Under the pieces are notes generated by a model. The model did no database searches and was not told the DNA's origin. It saw only the letters and a list, made by a program, of their open reading frames with translations. From Bacillota bacterium (GTDB lineage: Bacteria > Bacillota > Clostridia > Acetivibrionales > DSM-1351): DNA of 11,976 bases. A program made the translations under genes and the position numbers. Each line of letters starts with the position of its first letter. Within the stretch, counting starts at the first letter, position 1. The stretch is from NCBI GenBank assembly GCA_023393115.1, contig JAEWMS010000042.1, positions 1-11,976 on the forward strand, read 5' to 3'. Of this stretch, positions 6,555 through 11,976 are shown piece by piece.

Positions 6555-7118
6555 TTACCTCACTTTTTTAGCCCTTGCTATTAATTTATTATATAAATTA
6601 ACGTCTGTAGCATTAAAATTATCCTCAGTAAATTTTTCTATATCAAACCATTTAACATCACTATTCTCATCTTTATTTACTACAAGTGTTTCCTCTTCAC
6701 TTGCAATTAGAAGATACGCTATCGAAAGATGCAAATGAGCATTAATATACTTATTTCTTCTGATATGGCTAAATACAGGCAAAATATCAATAGACACAAT
6801 GTCTTTTGTAAGAGGCCAGACATTATTAATGCCTGTTTCTTCTTTTGCTTCTTTTATCGCCACATGTAAAAAATCCGTATCTCCATCAACGTGACCTCCG
6901 GTCCAGGCCCAGGTATCCCGTATATTATGATGAGCCATCAACACCTTATCAAGTGACTCATTCATTATAAACCCGGAACTTGTGAGATGTGCTATACTAT
7001 TATCTCGCAGTAAAACATTTTCTGGAAATTTCTCTATATAATCCAGAATTACCCTTTTATCCTGACTCTCTTGTTCATTTGCAGGAATAAAATCATTTAT
7101 TTGTCGTATATAATCCAT
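6555..7118 (-). CDS. Nudix hydrolase
   Basis: A 187-residue Nudix-fold protein that would hydrolyse a nucleoside diphosphate linked to another moiety using divalent metal ions. The Nudix box runs from G75 to I97: GHVDGD, T81, seven residues, then K89-E-A-K-E93-E94-T-G96-I97. The metal-binding REUxEE core is intact (as KEAKEE), but the first glutamate of the GX5E element is threonine. The GGHxDGDxD form of the box is recurrent in clostridial Nudix proteins of this size, so activity is plausible. The substrate is unknown. The ATG at 7118 follows GATAGGAGC. A TATAAT-like box at 7152-7157 without a clear -35 could serve it; otherwise it depends on read-through past the rnpB terminator. Confidence 0.9.
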   Translation of the reverse strand: MDYIRQINDFIPANEQESQDKRVILDYIEKFPENVLLRDNSIAHLTSSGFIMNESLDKVLMAHHNIRDTWAWTGGHVDGDTDFLHVAIKEAKEETGINNVWPLTKDIVSIDILPVFSHIRRNKYINAHLHLSIAYLLIASEEETLVVNKDENSDVKWFDIEKFTEDNFNATDVNLYNKLIARAKKVR

Positions 7119-7162
7119 TTGTAGCTCCTATCACATTTTTTGTTTATATTTATTATAACCAC

Positions 7163-7192
7163 AAAAACACCCGCCGTTAAGCAGGTGTTTTT
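7163..7192 (-). terminator. rnpB terminator
   Basis: A 12-bp stem (7163-7174 with 7181-7192) with a 6-nt loop, ending in TTTTT on the minus strand. It lies 11 nt past the 3' end of RNase P RNA. The single mismatch (7172/7183) is a G-U wobble on the minus strand. Confidence 0.85.
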
Positions 7193-7202
7193 GATATATA
7201 AA

Positions 7203-7624
7203 ATGAGTAAGTCTATAAGCCGGGTTCTGTATTAAATGATCATCTATCTAGGCACTACATTTCTGTAGTGCTCAAGCCACCTCCCCGGGACTGACGGGCA
7301 GTCATTGCGTCCCTCCACGGCGTTGCTCCAGGTGGGGTTTACATAGCCGGCAAGTCGCCATGCCGCTGGTGAGCTCTTACCTCACCTTTCCACCCTTACC
7401 TGCTGGAAGTAGGAAGTTGGATGTTGGAAGTTAGAAAACATCTAAACACTTTCCAGTTATTTTCTAACCTCTAACCTCAGACTACCAGCCGGCGGTATAT
7501 CTCTGTTGCACTTTCCTTAAAGTCACCTTCACCGGGAGTTACCCGGCACCATTGCCCTATGGAGCCCGGACTTTCCTCATTCACGCCTTTTCAGACTGTG
7601 CCTGCGATCATCTGGCTTACTCAT
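7203..7624 (-). ncRNA. rnpB: RNase P RNA (M1-like), A-type layout
   Basis: The catalytic RNA of RNase P, which trims the 5' ends of pre-tRNAs. On the minus strand the 5' part has GAGGAAAGTCCGGGCTCC (conserved region I, P4 5' strand). The middle has GGTAAGGGTGGAAAGGTGAG with GTAAGAGCTCACC. The 3' part has ACAGAACCCGGCTTATAGAC (conserved region V, P4 3' strand). ATGAGTAAG (7616-7624) pairs with CTTACTCAT (7203-7211) as P1, which fixes the ends; the mature ends may differ by a few bases. About 422 nt. The arm at 7403-7488, in the P12 position, is extended by imperfect repeats of a GGAAGTT type. A consensus promoter lies upstream and a terminator follows. Confidence 0.96.
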
Positions 7625-7710
7625 TATTCTACTATTTAATTATTCATACCAAAGTGTTTCCTTCTGCAAAGTCCAATAGGTTCTTTGCTCGAATCGCCCT
7701 TGGACAACTA

Positions 7711-7739
7711 ATTATAGATGCTTGGGATAGATATGTCAA
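7711..7739 (-). promoter_or_regulatory. Perfect consensus sigma-A promoter for rnpB
   Basis: Minus strand TTGACA (7734-7739), 17-nt spacer, TATAAT (7711-7716). The -35 box contains the nif3 stop codon (7736-7738). The predicted start near 7704 leaves an ~80-nt 5' leader before mature rnpB, in which TCCAA/TTGGA and GCAAAG/CTTTGC can pair. High constitutive expression fits RNase P RNA. Confidence 0.88.
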
Positions 7740-8530
7740 GCAAAAATAAATGGATCACTTTCCATTTTGCTGCAAACTACTTCAATTGAATCAAATCTCT
7801 CTGAAAGCTGCTTTTGTAGTTTTTTCAATATAATATGTTCTGAGGCAAAATGCCCCACGTCTATTAAACACAGACCCATTTCACGAGCATCTGAAGCAGT
7901 ATGATACTTTAAATCACCTGTTATCAATACATCCTGCTGAAGTCCTCTCAGGTAATTCAGTTCAACATCAAAGCTGCCGCAAAAAACAGCAACGTTCTTA
8001 ACATTATCAGGAGGAGAGCCTATTATCCTCAAACATGTTATATTTAATTTTTCCTTAAGAATGTTAATAAACTCATTAAAAGCTGTTTCAGTTTTTAAGC
8101 TTCCGATTTTGCCAAGACCCAAATCCTTATTGAATCCATCAGGAACATAAGATTTCAGTGGTTTCAGGCCGGAAAGCCCGATAGTTTCTGCCAGAGTGTC
8201 ATTAACACCTCCAACTGCAACATCCAAATTTGTATGAGCGCTTATTACACTAATATCTTTTGTAACCAATGTCTGTATCTGTTGGCCCTTTATTGCGTCA
8301 AAATCCAGCTTTTCAAGCTTTTCAAACAGAAATGGATGATGTGACACTATAAGTTCAGCATTGGAGTCTATTGCCTCTTTAATGACTCTTGTTGTGACAT
8401 CCAGACAAAGAAGTACCTTTTTCACTTCGCTGTTGCGGCTTCCAAGCATTAAGCCCACATTGTCCCAGGATTCAGCATATCCCCAGGGTGCTATCTCATT
8501 TATATAATTTAATATCTCTCCAACCTTCAT
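7736..8530 (-). CDS. Nif3-like dinuclear metal-centre protein (YqfO/DUF34 family)
   Basis: 264 residues from the ATG at 8530, which has GAGGAGG 4 nt upstream; an in-frame ATG at 8548 has no such site and is unlikely. The Nif3 family forms hexameric toroids with a two-metal site. The expected ligands are visible: H64-H65 (IVSHHPF), D103 (SAHTNLDVA), H227 and E231 (DVGHFASEH). Other signatures are WDNVGLMLG (22-30) and ITGDLKYH (203-210). The reaction is still debated; a GTP cyclohydrolase I-like fold or metal-handling role has been proposed. The length is that of the short form, without the central PII/CutA-like insert found in some homologues. It lies 22 nt after trmK in the pair commonly seen in Firmicutes. 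Confidence 0.94.
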   Translation of the reverse strand: MKVGEILNYINEIAPWGYAESWDNVGLMLGSRNSEVKKVLLCLDVTTRVIKEAIDSNAELIVSHHPFLFEKLEKLDFDAIKGQQIQTLVTKDISVISAHTNLDVAVGGVNDTLAETIGLSGLKPLKSYVPDGFNKDLGLGKIGSLKTETAFNEFINILKEKLNITCLRIIGSPPDNVKNVAVFCGSFDVELNYLRGLQQDVLITGDLKYHTASDAREMGLCLIDVGHFASEHIILKKLQKQLSERFDSIEVVCSKMESDPFIFA

Positions 8531-8552
8531 AATACCTCCTCTTTTCAATCCC

Positions 8553-9272
8553 TTAATTTGTACTGCTATTTTCTTCTTTTATTTGCATTACAAGCTTTAA
8601 ATAGTTGGCCTTTAACCCTTGATAATAGTCCAGTAACCTACTATTATCCGACATGTCCTCCAACTGACTCAATACCCTGTTTATCTGTCTTATTTTCATT
8701 TCACAATACGGCTGTAGTAATGGGTCTTTCTTTTTTATCAGGCATTCACCTACATGAAGCTCAAAGTCCTTATAGTTTCTATTCTGCCCAATAAACCTGG
8801 CTGCCATAATACAATATATCTTGTTACCTTCTCTTGAAAGCTCTTCATCATATATGTCAAATTGGTGGTCATACAGCCATTTTCTAACGATATCAAGATC
8901 ATTCATTGGTTGGAGCACCAGCATTACATCTTTACAGCAAACCTTTTCTTTATCAGCCTCCAGCAGTTCCGATAGCAGTGTTCCACCCATACCGGCAATT
9001 ATGATGGCATCAACTTCATTCTTTTCAATGGTTTCCAACCCGCTACCCAGTCTTGTCTCTATCATATCTTCCATTTTATATTTTGAAATATTTCTTTGGG
9101 CAATACGTACCGGACCGATTTTGACGTCAGATGCTATGGCCCTTTTACACTTTCTTTGCTGTATCAGGTATATCGGTACATAAGCATGATCTGTTCCTAT
9201 ATCGGCAACAATCTCGCACTCCGGTACTTTGTCCGCAATTAATTTTAGTCTACCATCAAGTTCTAACCTCAA
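8553..9272 (-). CDS. trmK: tRNA (adenine(22)-N1)-methyltransferase
   Basis: 239 residues from the TTG at 9272, chosen because GGAGG sits 6 nt upstream; the longer frame from 9290 would start before that site. TrmK methylates N1 of A22 in the D-loop region of tRNAs using SAM. Visible signatures are D24-I-G-T-D-H-A30 (SAM motif I), I49-type acidic strand end SDVKIGP (48-54), and I91-I-A-G-M-G-G97, a TrmK-typical segment, followed by LQPMND. The C-terminal ~50 residues are heptad-like (INRVLSQLEDM) and match the coiled-coil domain of TrmK. It forms an operon with the Nif3 gene. A promoter with TTGATA and TATAAT lies about 105 nt upstream. Confidence 0.94.
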   Translation of the reverse strand: MRLELDGRLKLIADKVPECEIVADIGTDHAYVPIYLIQQRKCKRAIASDVKIGPVRIAQRNISKYKMEDMIETRLGSGLETIEKNEVDAIIIAGMGGTLLSELLEADKEKVCCKDVMLVLQPMNDLDIVRKWLYDHQFDIYDEELSREGNKIYCIMAARFIGQNRNYKDFELHVGECLIKKKDPLLQPYCEMKIRQINRVLSQLEDMSDNSRLLDYYQGLKANYLKLVMQIKEENSSTN

Positions 9273-9376
9273 AATTAACCTCCAAATCAAAAGTATCTCA
9301 ACATGCTAGCAAACCTGTTTCATGTTCGAAATTAGTAAGTGTGTCTGTTTTTATGTTTTTTGTATTAACAAGGTAA

Positions 9377-9406
9377 ATTATACACATAATATTAATGAAT
9401 TATCAA
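9377..9406 (-). promoter_or_regulatory. Sigma-A promoter for trmK-nif3
   Basis: Minus strand TTGATA (9401-9406), 18-nt spacer, TATAAT (9377-9382), with TG two bases... upstream in TGTGTATAAT giving an extended -10-like context. The predicted start near 9370 leaves a leader of about 100 nt. Confidence 0.7.
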
Positions 9407-9429
9407 TAAAAAAGGAAGGTGTAATATAA

Positions 9430-9603
9430 ATGTCCCCTTATAAAAAAACGAACAAGGTAAGTGATATAGAACGACCTATGTCCAGCAACATACTGGGAAG
9501 GGATATTCTGGGTGTTAATCCTAATATACAGGCAATTAATAAAACAGACATAGACCAGTACAATGAAGCACTTGATATGGACTCCATGAGAAAAATAAAG
9601 TAG
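9430..9603 (+). CDS. Hypothetical 57-residue protein
   Basis: The only plus-strand gene in the window. ATG at 9430 follows AAGGAAGGTG with a 9-nt gap. The peptide starts MSPYKKTNKVSDIERPMSSN, contains LGRDILGVNPNIQAINK, and ends DMDSMRKIK. It has no cysteines, no membrane segment and no signal peptide; it is hydrophilic with a mix of basic and acidic residues. It is transcribed divergently from trmK. I do not recognise the family. A ribosome binding site this good and a full-length frame argue for a real small protein; the plus-strand promoter is unclear. Confidence 0.65.
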   Translation: MSPYKKTNKVSDIERPMSSNILGRDILGVNPNIQAINKTDIDQYNEALDMDSMRKIK

Positions 9604-9672
9604 TGTTATGTATACCATGTCATGGAGACCAGATTGGGCTTGATTATTTGATTTGCGAATTTATAGAATTGA

Positions 9673-9990
9673 TCAGATAAAAGGATTTTTATTTGTTGTT
9701 ACTTCCTGATGTATTACTATGGGATCTGAAATAAGTTCGTATTTGCTGTCTTCAGGATATGTAACTGCAATATCCGGACTTTTTCCAGCAAACTTTACGA
9801 TATCCTCATAACTTGACCAGACAGTACAAAGGAAAAAATGAGCGTATTGGTCCTGCTCTTCTACTCGTACATATGCCCCCAGATTACCGGGTATTGAAAC
9901 AGCTTCTTTAACACCTGTCTCATTTAAATATTCATAAAAAGCATCTTTTTTATTTAATGGAACTAATCCATGCCAGGTCCGCGATATCAC
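9673..9990 (-). CDS. ABM-like (antibiotic biosynthesis monooxygenase superfamily) small protein
   Basis: 105 residues from GTG at 9990, chosen because GGGAGGAG lies 7 nt upstream; a longer in-frame ATG at 10029 has no ribosome binding site and overlaps the region just after the HD-GYP stop. The pattern ISRTWHGLVP at the start, LGAYVRVEE and HFFLCTVWSSYEDIVKFAG in the middle, and IVIHQEV near the end, follows the dimeric alpha/beta-barrel layout of ABM/YgiN-type proteins. Despite the family name, many members are small dimeric enzymes or binding proteins of unknown substrate, and no specific activity can be given here. It lies 50 nt downstream of the HD-GYP pseudogene. Confidence 0.7.
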   Translation of the reverse strand: MISRTWHGLVPLNKKDAFYEYLNETGVKEAVSIPGNLGAYVRVEEQDQYAHFFLCTVWSSYEDIVKFAGKSPDIAVTYPEDSKYELISDPIVIHQEVTTNKNPFI

Positions 9991-10040
9991 TATATAACTC
10001 CTCCCAAATAGACTTTTAGTATAATACAAGCAGAAATAAT

Positions 10041-10996
10041 CTATCTAGCTGACTCAGTATACATATACTTACTGTAATCCCATAGCAAATCACTCAACTC
10101 AGTATCCTTCTCATAGTAAAGATCCACAAAGACATTTTGAATCTTTACTATAGGTTTCAACGGGTTCATGGGATTAACATGCATCAGTTCACCAATTTCT
10201 CCTGTATTTAGCATAACATAATCACCTATATAATGACAAACTATCCTTTCAATAAATATATTTAGCATAATTCTATCCAAAAGGTTTGTCATTTCATTCT
10301 GCATGTATCTCAACACATCAAATACTGATCTTCTTCTGGAATATACCTTTACTGATGTCATGCATATTTTCTAACAAACGGTACCCATAGGTTGAATGTT
10401 TCTTGATTTCTTCAAACTCTTCCGGAAGCAGCTTTGACTTCTTATTCAGTATATTTGAATCAACTTTGGATTTCCCTACATCATGAAGCAGCCCGGCTAT
10501 AGCAATCTCTTCTACAGTAATGTGATCATAGCCCAGCCACTTTGCAAGGGTCATTGCCAACAATGAAACATTTACACTATGGGCATATGTATATTCGTCA
10601 ACAGTACGTATCGAGTCGATGCATTTTAGAACATCAAAGGTATCATGAACATTTTTTCGTATGTTATCCAGGGCATGGTCAACATTCCGGCTATCCAGAC
10701 TTTTTCCTGAATTAATTGAATCCAGAACCTCTTTAACCTCTTCTTTGGCTTCAGAATAGGATTGTGAAAGTTCAGCAGACATTTCACGTTTTTTTATATC
10801 CTTTTCAAAGCCGCTTACTCTTCTACTACTAGATTATCATCATAGATTTAAGCCTAAAACGCTTGACCTTCTTTTCCAAGTCCTCTGTAATGAATGTACC
10901 TTTTGGAATGAGACAGGCACCTGCTTCAGTACAAATGTCCTCAGTTAAAAGCATCCCAGCAACACAACTTTGAGCAGTAATATATATATGCCGCAT
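10041..10996 (-). pseudogene. Degraded HD-GYP cyclic-di-GMP phosphodiesterase-type gene
   Basis: Three frame fragments together make one HD-GYP protein. The N-terminal part starts at ATG 10996 (MRHIYITAQ, GGGGGA upstream) and ends in a stop at about 10842. The middle fragment carries the HD signature (AHSVNVSLLA, GLLHDVGKSKV, KKHSTYGYRLLEN). The last fragment (from about 10361) has MTSVKVYSRRRSVFDVL and the C-terminal YIGDYVMLNTGEIGELMHVNP. Defect one, near 10840, is consistent with loss of a single base. Defect two, near 10360, joins LLENM directly to DAMTS-like sequence, missing roughly 45-50 codons that hold the HHExxDGxGYP motif and later metal ligands, and changing frame. The gene cannot make an active phosphodiesterase. 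A TATAAT box at 11043-11048 may be the old promoter. Confidence 0.88.
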
Positions 10997-11080
10997 ATGA
11001 GATTCCCCCGATAAGTAAGAAGAGTTAAATCTAGTTAACTTAATTATACAACATAACAAAGAGAAATACTAATCGAAATA

Positions 11081-11354
11081 TGATCAAGCCTTATCCGAGC
11101 GACAGCGAGGAAAGGCCCGACAAACTGTCATGCAATCTGCCTTCGCTAGGGAACCCTTAGTTCCCTTTACACCCATCCTGAAACCGGCGAGGGAATTCCC
11201 CTCTGTATATAAGTTGTGGGCATTCAGACGAGAGCGTAGCAAAGAATGCCGGTGTGTATTCTTTGCAGCTCGAGAGGCCCTGTTAGGTTTGATCATCGCA
11301 TTTAGACTACCGAAAAAATATTTTTGTACTGCTTGTTATTGTATAATTTTATCA
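11081..11354. repeat. Structured tandem repeat, copy 1 (diverged)
   Basis: Core 11081-11295 is bounded by TGATCAAGCCT and AGGTTTGATCA, an 11-bp terminal inverted repeat with one mismatch. About 59 bp of AT-rich spacer follows (11296-11354). Internal hairpins lie at 11120-11140, 11148-11166, 11189-11203 and 11239-11266. It lacks the GAAACAC/GTGTTTC hairpin present in the other copies. No ORF with a ribosome binding site is present on either strand. Confidence 0.85.
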
Positions 11355-11651
11355 TGATCAAACCTTATCCGAGCGGCAGCGAGGAAAGGCCCGGCAAATT
11401 GACATGCAATTTGCCTTCGCTAGGGGGGACTACTCCCCCCTTCGACGAAACACTGCGTGTTTCTGAACACCCCCTCTAACCCGGCGAGGGGATTCCCCTC
11501 TGCATATAAGTTGTGGGCCTTCAGACGAGAGCGTAGCAAAGAATGCCGGTGTGTATTCTTTGCAGCTTGAGAGGCCCTGTTAGGTTTTATCATCGCATTT
11601 AGACTACCGAAAAAATATTTTTGTACTGCTTGTTATTATATAATTTTATCA
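11355..11651. repeat. Structured tandem repeat, copy 2 (most complete)
   Basis: Core 11355-11592, ends TGATCAAACCT and AGGTTTTATCA, then the same ~59-bp spacer with one base different from copy 1. Hairpins are at 11394-11414, 11422-11441 (AGGGGGGA/TCCCCCCT), 11447-11463, 11486-11500 and 11536-11563, with GGGCCT/AGGCCC closing the last. The dense set of helices suggests a folded RNA, or a MITE-like DNA element. Confidence 0.85.
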
Positions 11652-11801
11652 TGATCAAACCTTATCCGAGCGGCAGCGAGGAAAGGCCCGGCAAATTGAC
11701 ATGCAATTTGCCTTCGCTAGGGGGGACTACTCCCCCCTTCGACGAAACACTGCGTGTTTCTGAGCACCCCCTCTAACCCGGCGAGGGGATTCCCCTCTGC
11801 A
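11652..11801. repeat. Structured tandem repeat, copy 3 (truncated)
   Basis: 150 bp matching copy 2 with a single substitution (11763, G for A). The match stops at CTCTGCA (11801), just before the tRNA terminator, so the half containing the 11536-11563 hairpin is missing. The near-identity to copy 2 indicates a recent duplication. Confidence 0.85.
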
Positions 11802-11812
11802 CACCCCGTTCC

Positions 11813-11854
11813 CAACACAAAAAAAACACTCGAATGAGTGTTTTTTTTGTGTTG
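11813..11854 (-). terminator. tRNA operon terminator: perfect 19-bp hairpin
   Basis: CAACACAAAAAAAACACTC (11813-11831), a 4-nt loop, and the exact reverse complement (11836-11854). The poly-U side follows the stem closing on either strand, and it sits at the 3' end of the minus-strand tRNA pair. Its outer two bases overlap the encoded CCA of the adjacent tRNA. Confidence 0.8.
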
Positions 11855-11929
11855 GTGGGCCTTCAGGGACTCGAACCCCGGACCAACCGGTTATGAGCCG
11901 GTTGCTCTAACCAACTGAGCTAAAGGCCC
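11853..11929 (-). tRNA. tRNA with CAU anticodon (Ile2 or elongator Met)
   Basis: A 77-nt cloverleaf with encoded CCA. The acceptor stem is GGGCCTT/AAGGCCC with discriminator A, the D arm is AGCTCAGTTGGTTAGAGC, the anticodon stem is ACCGG/CCGGT around the loop CTCATAA, and the T arm is CCGGGGTTCGAGTCCCTG-like. The anticodon CAU reads Met, or Ile after lysidine modification of C34. The acceptor stem closely resembles that of tRNA-Ile, so I lean to Ile2, but this is not settled. Confidence 0.93.
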
Positions 11930-11933
11930 GTTG

Positions 11934-11976
11934 TGGCTCCTCAAGTAGGACTTGAACCTACGACCCTGCGGTTAAC
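11934..11976 (-). tRNA. tRNA-Asn (GUU), 5' half cut off by the window edge
   Basis: The 3' half is present: anticodon GTT with AA following at the window end, the anticodon 3' strand CCGCA, T arm GTAGGTTCAAGTCCTAC, acceptor strand TGAGGAG and encoded CCA. It lies 4 nt upstream of the CAU tRNA, so both are probably cut from one transcript. Confidence 0.9.

Noticed and set aside
9360..9390. Plus-strand promoter for the 57-residue ORF (TTGTAT and CATAAT)
   Set aside because: Spacing is 19 nt and both boxes are imperfect within an AT-rich stretch, so it is not convincing.
11084..11296. Open frames on both strands inside repeat copy 1
   Set aside because: No ribosome sites, low-complexity translations, and the frames are not kept in copies 2 and 3; the hairpins explain the composition.
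11081..11801. CRISPR array
   Set aside because: The repeat unit is 274-297 bp with near-identical content and no short repeats separated by unique spacers.

Overview
The window looks like AT-rich, Gram-positive, endospore-former-type Firmicutes DNA, most likely a motile anaerobic clostridium of the Ruminiclostridium kind. This rests on strong AGGAGG ribosome binding sites, frequent TTG/GTG starts, consensus sigma-A promoters, a sigma-D type flagellin promoter, trmK followed by a Nif3 gene, and cobT. The genus is an inference from style and not proven. Nearly all genes lie on the minus strand; one small gene (9430-9603) is on the plus strand.

Left end (1-2320): the first 123 bases are the 5' end of a group II intron running off the window on the minus strand. 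It sits directly behind the transcription terminator of a flagellin gene. That flagellin (251-1897) carries an internal zinc-metallopeptidase domain in place of the usual variable region, so it is a flagellinolysin: a filament subunit that is also a protease. A sigma-D type promoter precedes it.

Middle (2321-7118): cobT (cobamide lower-ligand activation), then five accessory-looking elements: a two-domain GNAT acetyltransferase, an unusually long leader in front of it, a zinc-ribbon/DUF2007 membrane protein, a SAM methyltransferase and a Nudix hydrolase. The leader (about 4998-4583) is the most striking regulatory feature. It has a perfect sigma-A promoter, a 13-codon leader ORF, two long-range hairpins, an intrinsic terminator, and then a 22-codon ORF whose stop abuts the acetyltransferase start. 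This is the layout of a translation-sensing attenuator, as known for ribosome-targeting antibiotic resistance genes.

Right centre (7119-9672): rnpB (RNase P RNA) with its own consensus promoter and terminator and a repeat-expanded P12-like arm, then a trmK-nif3 operon and a divergent 57-residue unknown protein.

Right end (9673-11976): a small ABM-like protein, a broken HD-GYP phosphodiesterase gene (one frameshift plus an internal deletion that removed the GYP region), and two and a half tandem copies of a highly structured 274-297 bp repeat. A strong terminator and two tRNA genes (CAU anticodon, then Asn-GUU cut by the window edge) follow. Base changes between repeat copies mostly preserve helices only when read as minus-strand RNA, which makes this a candidate structured RNA or a structured mobile repeat.
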